Below are positions 36,248 to 45,377 of a stretch of DNA of 64,000 nucleotides, one piece after another (within the stretch, counting starts at the first letter, position 1; the number at the start of each line of letters is the position of its first letter). The position numbers and the translations under genes were made by a program. This DNA is from Frankiales bacterium. GTDB lineage: Bacteria > Actinomycetota > Actinomycetes > Mycobacteriales > Jatrophihabitantaceae. Location: contig JAOPUZ010000057.1 of assembly GCA_025966315.1 (NCBI GenBank), positions 18,057-82,056 of the forward strand, read 5' to 3'. The notes below the pieces were generated by a model. The model saw nothing but the letters and a program-made list of their open reading frames with translations. It did not search any database and was not told where the DNA came from.

Positions 36248-36870
36248 TCCGCTACGAGCACGACGGAGCCGCGATCTACCGTGAATCATTCGCCACGATC
36301 CGGGCCGAAGCCGGCCTGAACCACCTGGCCGCCGACGTGGCCCGGGTCGCGGTGCGCATGATCCACGCCTGCGGGATGACCGATCTGGTCGAGGACCTCG
36401 CCTACTCGAGCGGCTTTGCCGACGCCGCCCGCACGGCCCTGGTCAGCGGCGCGCCGATTCTCTGCGATTCGAACATGGTGGCCGCCGGCATCACCCGGAG
36501 CCGGCTGCCCTCAGACAATGAGGTGCTCTGTACCCTGCGCGACGAACGGGTGCACGCACTGGCCGCCCACCTGGCAACGACCCGTAGCGCCGCGGCAATG
36601 GAGCTGTGGCGGCCCCGGTTGGCCGGCTCGGTCGTCGCCATCGGCAACGCACCGACGAGCCTGTTCCGGCTACTGGAAATGCTGGAAGCTGGCTGTGATC
36701 GTCCGGCCGCGGTGATCGGGGTGCCGGTCGGGTTTGTCGGCGCGGCGGAATCGAAACTGGCGCTGAGCGAGCATCCCTCCGGCATCGAGTTCCTGACCGT
36801 GCACGGCCGGCGGGGCGGCTCGGCCATCACCGCGGCAGCCGTGAACGCGCTGGCCAGCGAGGAAGAATGA
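36244..36870 (+). CDS. cobH: Precorrin-8X methylmutase CobH
   Basis: CobH moves the C-11 methyl group of precorrin-8X to C-12, yielding hydrogenobyrinate. It has 208 residues. Motifs include the catalytic His in VRMIHACGMTD, then GAPILCDSNMVAAGI and VIGVPVGFVGAAESK. The start overlaps the cobG stop and its stop overlaps the cobIJ start (ATGA both times). Confidence 0.96.
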   Translation: MIRYEHDGAAIYRESFATIRAEAGLNHLAADVARVAVRMIHACGMTDLVEDLAYSSGFADAARTALVSGAPILCDSNMVAAGITRSRLPSDNEVLCTLRDERVHALAAHLATTRSAAAMELWRPRLAGSVVAIGNAPTSLFRLLEMLEAGCDRPAAVIGVPVGFVGAAESKLALSEHPSGIEFLTVHGRRGGSAITAAAVNALASEEE

Positions 36871-38510
36871 CCACCACACCATCCCGTGAGCCCGCGGCGC
36901 ACCGTCCAGCGCCGGGACGCCTCTACGGCGTAGGGCTCGGACCGGGCGACCCGGAGCTGCTGACCATCAAGGCCGCCCGGTTGATCGGCGAGGCGGACGT
37001 GATCGCCTTCCACAGCGCCCGGCACGGTCGCAGTATCGCCCGGTCGGTGGCGGCGCCCTACCTGCGCGGTGACCAGATCGAGGAGCCGCTGATCTATCCC
37101 GTCACCGTTGAGACGACCGAACACCCAGGCGGTTATGACGGCGCGATGGCCGACTTCTACGCCGACGCCAGCGACCGACTCGCGCGGCACCTGGACGCCG
37201 GCCGCACGGTAGTGGTGATCGCCGAGGGTGACCCGTTGTTCTACGGCTCCTACATGCATCTGCACAAGAGATTGGCCCATCGCTACCAGGCCGAAGTGAT
37301 CCCCGGCGTCACGTCGGTCAGCGCCGCGTCGGCGGCCCTCGGCCGTCCGCTGGTGGAGCACGAGGAGGTACTTACGGTACTGCCCGGCACGCTGGCGGTG
37401 GAGGAGCTGACCGCTCGGCTGCGAGGCTCGGATCCGGCCGTCGTGCTCAAGCTCGGACGGACTTTCGGCAACGTCACCCAGGCTTTGCGCGATTCCGGAC
37501 GGCTGGACGAGGCCTTCTACATCGAACGGGCATCGACGTCGGCCGAACGCGTCGAGCCGCTGGCCGAAGTCGATCCGGCCACCGTTCCGTACTTCTCGCT
37601 GGCCATGGTGCCCAGCCGGGGTGGTACGCCGATTCCCGCCGCCGGCCCACCGTCCTCGGCATCGGCATCGTCGGCGGCGGCATCGGCATCGGCATCGTCG
37701 GCGGCGGCCTCAGCGGCGGCGGACAGCGCATCGGCCGACCCGACGGCGGCGAGCCGCGGGGCCGGGCGGGTCGTCGTGGTCGGGTTGGGACCGGGTGGCC
37801 GGGATTGGCTGACGCCGCAGGTGCAGGCCGAGTTGGCCGCGGCCGAGGAACTGGTCGGTTATCACACCTATCTCGCACGGGTGCCCGTCAATCCGCGCCA
37901 GCGGCGGCACGCCTCGGACAACAAAGTGGAATCCGAGCGAGCCGCGTTCGCCTTGGATCTGGCCCGAGCAGGATCCCGGGTCGCCGTAGTTTCCTCCGGG
38001 GATCCCGGGGTGTTTGCCATGGCGAGCGCGGTTCTGGAGCTGGTCGAGGAACCCCGGTGGCGCGACATCGAGGTGCTCATCTGTCCCGGCGTCACGGCTG
38101 CCCAGGCCGTCGCCGCAAAGGCTGGCGCGCCACTCGGTCACGACTTCTGCGTCCTGTCCTTGTCGGACCGGCTCAAGCCGTGGCATGTAATCGAGTCCCG
38201 TTTGACGGCAATTGCGCAGGCTGATCTGGTGCTGGCCATCTACAACCCGGCTTCGGCTTCGCGAACCTGGCAGCTTGAGAAGGCCAAAGCCGTCCTGGGT
38301 GAATACCGCTCAGCCGGCACACCGGTTGTGATCGGTCGCGACGTCGGCGGCCCAGCCGAGAGCGTCCGGATAGTGACGCTGGGCGAACTGGACCCCAGCG
38401 AGATCGACATGCGCTGCCTGCTGATCGTCGGTTCTTCGCAGACTCGTCTGATCCCGACTCGCCCGCACAGCCCGGCGCAGGTCTACACGCCGCGCCGTTA
38501 TCCGAACTGA
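36867..38510 (+). CDS. cobIJ: CobI-CobJ fusion: precorrin-2 C20- and precorrin-3B C17-methyltransferase
   Basis: This 547-residue protein fuses two SAM-dependent tetrapyrrole methylases. The CobI part (about 18-250) has LYGVGLGPGDPELLTIKA, AEGDPLFYGSYMH and GVTSVSAASA. The CobJ part (about 295-530) has VVVVGLGPGGRDWLTPQ, SSGDPGVFAMA and CPGVTAAQA. The two are joined by a Ser/Ala linker (SASASSAAAS) encoded by short GCATCG/GTCGGC repeats at 37660-37710. The same fusion exists in M. tuberculosis. Its 3' end overlaps that of convergent cobK by 13 bases. Confidence 0.95.
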   Translation: MTTTPSREPAAHRPAPGRLYGVGLGPGDPELLTIKAARLIGEADVIAFHSARHGRSIARSVAAPYLRGDQIEEPLIYPVTVETTEHPGGYDGAMADFYADASDRLARHLDAGRTVVVIAEGDPLFYGSYMHLHKRLAHRYQAEVIPGVTSVSAASAALGRPLVEHEEVLTVLPGTLAVEELTARLRGSDPAVVLKLGRTFGNVTQALRDSGRLDEAFYIERASTSAERVEPLAEVDPATVPYFSLAMVPSRGGTPIPAAGPPSSASASSAAASASASSAAASAAADSASADPTAASRGAGRVVVVGLGPGGRDWLTPQVQAELAAAEELVGYHTYLARVPVNPRQRRHASDNKVESERAAFALDLARAGSRVAVVSSGDPGVFAMASAVLELVEEPRWRDIEVLICPGVTAAQAVAAKAGAPLGHDFCVLSLSDRLKPWHVIESRLTAIAQADLVLAIYNPASASRTWQLEKAKAVLGEYRSAGTPVVIGRDVGGPAESVRIVTLGELDPSEIDMRCLLIVGSSQTRLIPTRPHSPAQVYTPRRYPN

Positions 38511-39259
38511 GCCATCACCCACTGCTGAGCGTCGGACGTACTGAAGACCACCGGCACGTCGGGATGCGCCGGGCGTTGGATCATCAGCACCGGCAGGTCC
38601 AGGGCACGAGCCGCTCGAAGCTTGGCCGCGGTGGCCACACCGCCGCTGTTCTTGCTGATCAACAGCTGGATGTGCCTTTCGCTCATCAGCGACAGCTCGT
38701 TCTCGTACCGGTACGGCCCGCGATCCAACAGCACTTCGTGGTGAGCCGGCAGCGGCCCGGTCGGCGCCTCGATGCTGCGGATCAGAAACCAGTGATCTGC
38801 CAGTTCGGCCAAGGCGGTCAAGTCGCTGCGACCGGTCGTGACCAGTACCCGTTCGAGACCGGACAACCGACCGGTCTCGGCCAGCGCCGTCGCGGCCGCG
38901 GCGGCGTGCGGAACGCTGATCCAGTCGTCGCCGGGTTCGGCCGGCCACGGCGGGCGGGTGAAGCGCAACAACGGCAGGCCGAGCTGCTGACACGCCTGGG
39001 CGGCATGCTCGGACATCGTCGCGGCGAACGGATGGGTCGCGTCCACGACCGCGCCGATCGATTCACCGGCCAGGTAGCGCACCAGGCCGGAAACCCCGCC
39101 GAAACCACCGACCCGCAGCCGTCCCGGCAACGGCCTTCGCTGCGCGGTCCGCCCGGCGACGGAGGAGATGACCTCCAGGCCCGGCACGCCGTCGAGCGCC
39201 GCCGCGAGCAGCTGACCTTCAGTCGAGCCGCCCAGCAACAACAGCCGAGCGGGCCTCAC
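38498..39259 (-). CDS. cobK: Precorrin-6A reductase CobK
   Basis: CobK uses NADPH to reduce precorrin-6A to 6B. It has 253 residues. It has the CobK/CbiJ signature LLLLGGSTEGQLLAAAL, followed by VDATHPFAATMSEHAAQAC and, near the end, LLISKNSGGVATAAKL. Its start overlaps the cobM stop by 4 bases. It is last in the minus-strand group PPOX-cobL-cobM-cobK. Confidence 0.95.
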   Translation of the reverse strand: MRPARLLLLGGSTEGQLLAAALDGVPGLEVISSVAGRTAQRRPLPGRLRVGGFGGVSGLVRYLAGESIGAVVDATHPFAATMSEHAAQACQQLGLPLLRFTRPPWPAEPGDDWISVPHAAAAATALAETGRLSGLERVLVTTGRSDLTALAELADHWFLIRSIEAPTGPLPAHHEVLLDRGPYRYENELSLMSERHIQLLISKNSGGVATAAKLRAARALDLPVLMIQRPAHPDVPVVFSTSDAQQWVMAQFG

Positions 39260-40005
39260 CGGTCGGGACGCGCACGGCCGGCGGAATACAGGTGGCTGTC
39301 GGAGAAGCCTTCGGCGGCCAGCACCCGACCCACCACGATCACCGCGGTCCTCAGCACGCTGGCTGCTCGGACCTGTTCTGCGATGGTGGCGAGCGTGCCC
39401 CGCAGCACCAATTCGTCCGGACGCGACGCGCGGGCCACCACGGCGACCGGGCAGTCGTTGCCGTACTCGTCGAGCAGATCGGCCACGACGGAATCGATCT
39501 GCTGAACGGCCAAATGTAATACCAGCGTGGTGCGGGTTCGGGCCAACGTGCGCAGCTCCTCCCCCGCCGGCATTGGGGTGGCCCGCGCCGAGATACGGGT
39601 CAGCAGCACGCTCTGGCCAACGCCAGGCACCGTCAACTCCCGGCCCAGCGCCGCGGCGGCCGCCGCGAAGGCGGGCACCCCCGGCACGATCTGATATGGC
39701 ACGCCCTGCCCGTCGAGCCGTCGAATTTGCTCGGCCAGCGCAGAGAAGATCGAAGGGTCACCGGAATGCAGGCGGGCGACGTCGAGCCCGACCCGGTCGG
39801 CCGCGACGCATTCAGCCACGATCTCGTCCAGCGTGAGGTCGGCCGTGTCCAGCACCCGTGCACCCGGCGGGCAGTTGGCCAGTAGTTCGACCGGAACCAA
39901 GCTGCCCGCATAGAGACAAACGGACGCCTCGGCGAGAATGCGGTGTCCACGCAGGGTGATCAGGTCGGCTGCTCCTGGCCCGGCACCGATGAAGTACACG
40001 GTCAC
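39256..40005 (-). CDS. cobM: Precorrin-4 C11-methyltransferase CobM
   Basis: CobM is a SAM-dependent methylase of the tetrapyrrole family with 249 residues from GTG 40005 (GTGA overlap with the cobL stop). Motifs are VYFIGAGPGAADLITLRG, ARLHSGDPSIFSALAEQ and [14 protein letters not shown]. The much longer frame to 40446 lies inside cobL and is not real. Confidence 0.95.
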   Translation of the reverse strand: MTVYFIGAGPGAADLITLRGHRILAEASVCLYAGSLVPVELLANCPPGARVLDTADLTLDEIVAECVAADRVGLDVARLHSGDPSIFSALAEQIRRLDGQGVPYQIVPGVPAFAAAAAALGRELTVPGVGQSVLLTRISARATPMPAGEELRTLARTRTTLVLHLAVQQIDSVVADLLDEYGNDCPVAVVARASRPDELVLRGTLATIAEQVRAASVLRTAVIVVGRVLAAEGFSDSHLYSAGRARPDR

Positions 40006-41207
40006 CGGGTCGCCGCCCAGACGGTCACCGGCAGCGCCGCACGCCAGGCCGTGAAATTGCCGACCGGGCTCGGACGGCTGATCTCGACGCGAGTGAGCTC
40101 GCCACCGACGCGACGCTGCCAATCCAGCAGGACCGCCTCTGACTCCAACGTCACCGCATTGGCGACCAGACGTCCGCCGCCGGGCAGGGCACGCCACGCC
40201 GCGTCCAGCACGCCGGGCACCGTGACGCCGCCACCGACGAATACCGCGTCCGGTGCCGGCAGCCCGGCTAGGGCCGCGGGCGCCGAACCGCACACCACCT
40301 GTAAATCCGGGACGCCGAGTGCGAGGGCGTTTCGCCTTATCCGCTCGAACCGTTCGGCGTCCCGCTCGATGGCCACGGCCCGGCAGCTGAGGTCGGCGCG
40401 GGCCCATTCGACCGCGATGCTGCCTGCCCCGGCTCCGATATCCCACAACAACTCCCCTGGGCCTGGTGCCAGCCGACTGAGCGTGATTGCGCGGACATCG
40501 CGCTTGGTGAGCTGCCCGTCGTGATCGAAGGCCTCATCGGGCAGACCCGGGGTCGTAGCAAACGTGCGGACGTCCGGACCGGCGACGCAGCGCACCGCGA
40601 TCACGTGCAGGGCGGCAGCGGGTTGTCCCCGCCAGTTCGACGCCGGACCGGACTCGAGCTGCTCATCGGGACCGCCGAGCTCGGCTAGCACCGTCAACTC
40701 ACTACTGCCGTAACCCAGGTCGGTGAGCAGCCGCCCGACCGCCGCGGGCGAATCCGGACCTGAGCCGAGGATCAGGAGTTGACGCCCCGGGCCGACCTGA
40801 GTGATCAGCCGCTCGATCGGACGTCCGACGATGCTGGCCACGACGCACCGTTCCAACGGCCAGCCCAGCCTGGCCGCAGCCAGCGATACCGAGGACGGGT
40901 GCGCGATCACTTGCACCCGTCGCGGCCCGAGCAGGTCGACCAGCGTGCTGCCGATTCCGAAGAACATCGGATCGCCGCTCGCCAGCACACAGAGGCCCTG
41001 GCCGCTGTGCCGGGCGACCGTCTGGGCAAGGTTGGCCCGTAACGGCTTGGGCAACGCGACAAACTCGGCCGCCAACGGCGGCAGCAGGGCAAGCTGGCGC
41101 GCACTGCCCAGCACAACACCTGCGGCGGTGAGGGCCACGCGGGCCTCGTCTGTCAGCCCGGCAAACCCGTCCGCACCGATGCCGACAACTGTGATCGGGT
41201 CAGACAT
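40002..41207 (-). CDS. cobL: Precorrin-6B C5,15-methyltransferase (decarboxylating) CobL
   Basis: This bifunctional enzyme adds methyls at C-5 and C-15 and removes the C-12 acetate carboxyl. It has 401 residues. The CbiE half (1-200) starts ITVVGIGADGFAGLTDEAR and contains LASGDPMFFGIGSTL. The CbiT half (about 235-401) has RDVRAITLSRLAPGPGELLW, then DIGAGAGSIAVEWAR. It overlaps the PPOX gene start side by 8 bases and cobM by 4. Confidence 0.95.
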   Translation of the reverse strand: MSDPITVVGIGADGFAGLTDEARVALTAAGVVLGSARQLALLPPLAAEFVALPKPLRANLAQTVARHSGQGLCVLASGDPMFFGIGSTLVDLLGPRRVQVIAHPSSVSLAAARLGWPLERCVVASIVGRPIERLITQVGPGRQLLILGSGPDSPAAVGRLLTDLGYGSSELTVLAELGGPDEQLESGPASNWRGQPAAALHVIAVRCVAGPDVRTFATTPGLPDEAFDHDGQLTKRDVRAITLSRLAPGPGELLWDIGAGAGSIAVEWARADLSCRAVAIERDAERFERIRRNALALGVPDLQVVCGSAPAALAGLPAPDAVFVGGGVTVPGVLDAAWRALPGGGRLVANAVTLESEAVLLDWQRRVGGELTRVEISRPSPVGNFTAWRAALPVTVWAATR

Positions 41208-41592
41208 TGCCGAGGATCCGGGTCACGTCGATCGCGATGACCACCCGTGCCGGGTTCACCCGGGGCTGCCGGTAGCGCAGGGCGTATCGGCGTTCGGCCT
41301 CGTGCACGGCATCGGGATCCGACAGCACCGTTGCCGGCCCCTCCAAGGTCGACCACCGCCGACCGTCCACCTGGCACACCGAGGCGTAGCCGCCGTGCTG
41401 CAGGTTTCGCGCCTTTCGCGAGCCGCCGGCCGTGATCACCCGAGCCAAGCCGGCCGCCGCATCGAAGGTCACACCGACCGGCACCACGTGCGGCGTCCCG
41501 TCGGACCGGATGGTGGTCAGCGTGCACAGATGCCGCTCGGTCCAGAACTGCTCGAAGTCCGGCGACGTGCTGCCGCGTCCGCTGCTGATCAC
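41200..41592 (-). CDS. F420-dependent PPOX-class protein, biliverdin-reductase-like (Rv2074 type)
   Basis: This 130-residue split-barrel protein has the segments LCTLTTIRSDGTPHVVPVGVTFD and RVITAGGSRKARNL, followed by WSTLEGPATVLSD. These match the F420-binding PPOX subgroup. M. tuberculosis Rv2074, which reduces biliverdin with F420H2, sits at the same place beside cobK-cobM-cobL. Its stop lies inside the start of cobL, so the four genes form one operon. A role in tetrapyrrole handling is plausible from this context. Confidence 0.85.
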   Translation of the reverse strand: MISSGRGSTSPDFEQFWTERHLCTLTTIRSDGTPHVVPVGVTFDAAAGLARVITAGGSRKARNLQHGGYASVCQVDGRRWSTLEGPATVLSDPDAVHEAERRYALRYRQPRVNPARVVIAIDVTRILGNV

Positions 41593-41635
41593 AGGCCCAT
41601 CCTGCCCGACCGGCCCGACAAGTTAGGTTCGAGGC

Positions 41636-42415
41636 ATGCAGCCCGAGGTGCGTGCCCAGCTCGACGACTTGACCCGTGAGCTCGATGCCGCACTGCTCGC
41701 GGTGGATTTCGACGGCACCCTGGCGCCGATCGTCCGCGATCCGCAAGCGTCGCGCCCGGTCGACGGTGTGATCGCGACGCTGGCCGAGCTGGCCGGGCGA
41801 GGGACCCGGATCGCGGTGGTGACCGGACGGGACGCGTTGACCGTGGTGCGGTTGGGCGGTTTGGCCGCGATACCCGGCGTGCTGGTCAGCGGGTTGCACG
41901 GAGCCGAGACCTGGTTCGGTGGCGAGCTGCACACCCAACCGGAGCCACCTGGCATCGACGCGCTGCGTACCGAGCTGCCGCCGCTGTTGGCCGCGGTGGA
42001 TCCGGCGGTCTGGTTGGAGGACAAGCGTTTGTCCCTCGTCGTGCACACCCGCCGTACGGCCGACCCGGACGCGCGACTGGCTGAGCTGATGGAACCGGTG
42101 AGCTTGCTGGCCGAGGGACATGAGCTGGAAGCACACGCGGGCAAGCAGGTGATCGAGATCCGGATCCCCCAGATCTCCAAAGGTGATGCGGTGGCGGCCC
42201 TGCTCGATGCCGACGTCCGGGCCGCCCTCTTCGCCGGCGATGACCTCGGGGATCTGCCGGCCTTTGCCGCCATCAAGACCTGGTCGATGCGCACCCGTCG
42301 ACCGGGCGTTTGTGTGGCGGTTGGTGAGGAGGCCGAAGTGCGGGCCGCGGCTGATATCCAGCTGGCTGATCCCGTGGAATTCGCCGAGCTGTTGACCTGG
42401 CTCGCTCGCTCATAA
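41636..42415 (+). CDS. otsB: Trehalose-6-phosphate phosphatase
   Basis: This HAD-family phosphatase completes trehalose synthesis. It has 259 residues. The nucleophile motif DFDGTLAPIV is at about 24-33, with VVTGRD next. The acidic motif FAGDDLGDLPAF lies near 201-212. KGDAVAALL provides the lysine. It is divergent from the cob/PPOX operon (43 bases). otsA lies downstream on the other strand, separated by a broken gene. Confidence 0.93.
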   Translation: MQPEVRAQLDDLTRELDAALLAVDFDGTLAPIVRDPQASRPVDGVIATLAELAGRGTRIAVVTGRDALTVVRLGGLAAIPGVLVSGLHGAETWFGGELHTQPEPPGIDALRTELPPLLAAVDPAVWLEDKRLSLVVHTRRTADPDARLAELMEPVSLLAEGHELEAHAGKQVIEIRIPQISKGDAVAALLDADVRAALFAGDDLGDLPAFAAIKTWSMRTRRPGVCVAVGEEAEVRAAADIQLADPVEFAELLTWLARS

Positions 42416-42493
42416 CGTTTGGGTTCCACCTTTCGTTATCGGGTGATTCTGGATCTAGGGAAAGCAGAACTGTCGTAACCCTGGCCTAGCTTC

Positions 42494-43483
42494 ATGATCA
42501 TGACGACGGCAGTGCACGACGACTTGCAGCAGCTGCGTGCTGCCACGGATCGGCTGTGCACGGCGTTGAACGAGGGCGCGCTCGGCGGACTGGATTCGGC
42601 TGGCGTGCTGGATGTGGTCTCACAGCTGGAAGTCATCCGCCGAAAGCTCGAAACGGCCGACTATGAGCTGCTGCCGGAGCTGAACCGTCGCGCGATCCCC
42701 GAGACCCACGCCACGCGCTCGGTCCGCGATTTCCTGGTCCAGTACCTTCGGCTCTCACCCCGCCAGGCCACCGCCCGGGTTAAGGCTGCCGACGTGCTCG
42801 GTCCGCGAATCGCAATCACCGGCGAACGCCTTCCCGCGACGCTCGAGGCCACCAGCGCCGCCCGCCGCGCTGGAAAGATCAGCACCGAACACGCCGCCAC
42901 CATCGCGGACTCGATGCACAAAATGCCCAGCACGGTGCCGGTCGACACCTTCGATCGAGCCGAAGCATTCCTGGCCGAACAAGCCCGCCGTTTCGACCCC
43001 GGCACGCTACGAAACATCGCCCGTCAACAAACGCGACACCATCGACCCCGACGGCGTCGAACCAGACGAGCGCGACCAAGCCCGCCGCCGCCGGCTGACC
43101 TGCGGAGACACCGGGGACGGGATGGGCTTCATCTCCGGCGATCTGGACGCCGAGACCACCGCCCTAGCCCAGACCGTGCTGCACGCCCTGGCCGCACCCC
43201 GGCCCACCGACGCGACCGGCCCCGATACCCGCAACGCCGGCCAACGCCTGCACGACGCCTTCCGCGAACTGCTCAAACTGGGCCTGCGCGCCGGGGAGCT
43301 ACCGCGCTCGAGAGACACCAGGTCATCCCCTGGACAACGAGCCAACGAACCCGACTCGACGAGCTATGCCTGGAATGCGACTAACCACCACGACCGCCAA
43401 CCTGGATCGACCCCGAACAAAAACCCATCCGCCACCACCGCTACGACCTCAAACAACGCTACGACCCCAAGCAGACTGAATGA
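42494..43483 (+). pseudogene. Degenerate DUF222/HNH endonuclease (13E12-repeat family) gene
   Basis: The first 175 codons encode a good DUF222 N-terminus (LRAATDRLCTALNEG, LRLSPRQATARVKAAD, AGKISTEHAATIADSM, DPGTLRNIARQ). Near 43020 the homology moves to the +1 frame (RRRLTCGDTGDGMGFISGDL, then HALAAPRPTDATG, and LHDAFRELLKLGLRAGELP). From about 43300 it returns to the first frame, where a stop (TAA, 43382-43384) precedes a remnant of the usual C-terminus (PTWIDPEQKPIRHHRYD). Most of the HNH domain, including its histidines, is missing. So there is a frameshift, an internal deletion and a stop. Members of this mobile-like family are often multicopy. Confidence 0.87.
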
Positions 43484-43641
43484 ATGCGGTCATGAAGAGA
43501 GCCCCGTGAAGCAGCCCTAAGTGAAATCGAGCCGCGCTCACCCGACCTCTGTAACCAAAGCTGCCGCGTGTTTCACGACGCTCCGTGAACCGAGCCTCAG
43601 TTGACCGAGCCGCCGCGAACCGACCCGCAGCCGGTGGACGC

Positions 43642-45138
43642 TCAGTTGATCGAGACCGCGTCGATCTGCGCCCGGAACCAGTCGTGCGGCGATGCACCCT
43701 GCGAGGCGGCCCGCAGGCGCTCGGCCCGCAACCGTTTCTCCACCGCCGGCATCTCCAATGCGAGCCGGATGGCGCCGGCCGTAGCGGTGACGTCGAACGG
43801 ATTGATCATGATGGCGTCCTCGCCGAGTTCGTCCGCCGCTCCAGCCTGCCGCGACAGCACCGGGATCGCGTCCCGTTCCGACAGCACGCAACCCTCTTTG
43901 ACGACGAGGTTCATTCCGTCCCGGATCGGGTTGACGAGCAGCACATCGGCGAGCCGCAGACCCGAGAGCGAGCCTGCATAGTCGTTTTCGACCTCGAGCT
44001 TCAAGGGCGTCCACTCGTCGGTGCCGAACTCGTCGTCGATCTCGTCGGCCAACCGCTTGACGTCGGCGGTGTAGGCGCGATAGTCGGCCAGATCGTGGCG
44101 GGACGGGTAGGCGAACGCGAGATGGACGACCCGGTTGTGCCAGTTCGGGTTCGCGCGCAGAAACTCACGGTAGGCCAGCAGTCCGCGAACGATGTTCTTG
44201 CTCAGCTCGGTGCGGTCGACGCGGGTGATCACGGCCCGATCACCGACGATCCGTTGCAGCGTGCGCATCCGCGCCAGCGAATCACGTTGCTGCGAGCGCT
44301 CCTTCATTGCCTGCACGTCGACGCCGAGCGGGAACACCCGAACCTGCACGGATCGACCGTCCGGCGCGGTGACCAGGCCGCCGGCCGGCTCGTCGCCCTC
44401 CGAATAGTGCACGGGAACACGCAAGACATCCCGGCAGCAGTCCAGGAATGCCGACGCCCAGCGGACGGTGTGGAAACCGAGCAGGTCGGCGCCGAGCAAC
44501 CCGGTGAGCAACTCGCTGCCGACATCGTCGGGCAGGATCGGGAAGTAGTCCGAGGGCGACCAAGGGGTGTGCGTGAAATGCGCGATCCGTAGATCCGGAC
44601 GGCGGGCCCGCAGTTGCGCGGGCGCGAGATCCAGGTGGTAGTCCTGGATCATCACCGAGGCGCCCTCCGCGCATTCGGCGTCGAGCGACTCGGCGAATGA
44701 CTGGTTGTATCGCCGGTAGGCACCCCACTGCCGTCGCCAGCCGATGTCGAATACCGGCGAGCGAGCCGTGTCGTACAGCATGTGGCTTAGGTACCAGAGC
44801 GCGGAGTTCGCGATCCCGTTGTAGGCCTGGCGGAACGTGGTGGCATCGATCGGCAGCATCCGGACCCGAACACCGTCGAGCAGCTCGGCTGCCGCGGGGA
44901 CGTCGGACACCCGGTTGTTTTCGAGCTCGCGCGCCAATGAGCGTTCAGCGTCATTGAGGGCGGCACACACCCAGACGACGTCATCGCGGCCGTGCAGCGC
45001 GCCGAGCATTCCGGTCACCAACCCGCCGCCGCCGCGGTCGAATTCGTCCTGACCGTCGGCCACCGCCCGGACCTCGATCGGCCCGCGATTGGACGCCACG
45101 ACCAGGCGCGCGTTCCCCTGCGGCGTTCGGTTCTCCAT
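43642..45138 (-). CDS. otsA: Alpha,alpha-trehalose-phosphate synthase (GT20)
   Basis: OtsA makes trehalose-6-phosphate from glucose-6-phosphate and an NDP-glucose. It has 498 residues. Family landmarks are LVVASNRGPIEV, GGGGLVTGM, QDYHLDLAPAQLR, HFTHTPWSP, RVDRTELSKNI and, near the end, NPIRDGMNLVVKEG. The RVDRTELSKN form instead of the enterobacterial DRLDYTKG is common in actinobacteria and may reflect a different donor. It is expressed toward otsB but with the DUF222 remnant between. Confidence 0.92.
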   Translation of the reverse strand: MENRTPQGNARLVVASNRGPIEVRAVADGQDEFDRGGGGLVTGMLGALHGRDDVVWVCAALNDAERSLARELENNRVSDVPAAAELLDGVRVRMLPIDATTFRQAYNGIANSALWYLSHMLYDTARSPVFDIGWRRQWGAYRRYNQSFAESLDAECAEGASVMIQDYHLDLAPAQLRARRPDLRIAHFTHTPWSPSDYFPILPDDVGSELLTGLLGADLLGFHTVRWASAFLDCCRDVLRVPVHYSEGDEPAGGLVTAPDGRSVQVRVFPLGVDVQAMKERSQQRDSLARMRTLQRIVGDRAVITRVDRTELSKNIVRGLLAYREFLRANPNWHNRVVHLAFAYPSRHDLADYRAYTADVKRLADEIDDEFGTDEWTPLKLEVENDYAGSLSGLRLADVLLVNPIRDGMNLVVKEGCVLSERDAIPVLSRQAGAADELGEDAIMINPFDVTATAGAIRLALEMPAVEKRLRAERLRAASQGASPHDWFRAQIDAVSIN

Positions 45139-45377
45139 TTGGCTCAGCTCCGTCCGAGGTACCTGCCGTACTTGCTGCAGCTGGGCTTTGACGCTCCCGG
45201 TCCGTGGTGTCGAGGACGGGCCGCGCGTCAGACCTGTCTACCAGGCCCGGCCCCAGCCGCGCGGTTGAACGGACCCTCGGTACCAGCCGAGGTTGAACGG
45301 ACAACCACTGGCAACCAACTGAGAACGGTCCCACGAAATTGGTCTGACATGTCCGGTGGTTCTGTTTGGATGGGCGC
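45139..45377. other. Spacer between otsA and the ABC operon with a 12-base direct repeat
   Basis: GGTTGAACGGAC occurs at 45263-45274 and again at 45291-45302, flanking the hairpin CCTCGG-TACCAG-CCGAGG. The genes on both sides start outward, so both promoters should be here. The direct repeats could be an operator. No specific regulator is suggested. Confidence 0.5.

Noticed and set aside
37660..37710. CRISPR-like short repeats
   Set aside because: They are in-frame Ser/Ala linker codons in cobIJ without spacers.
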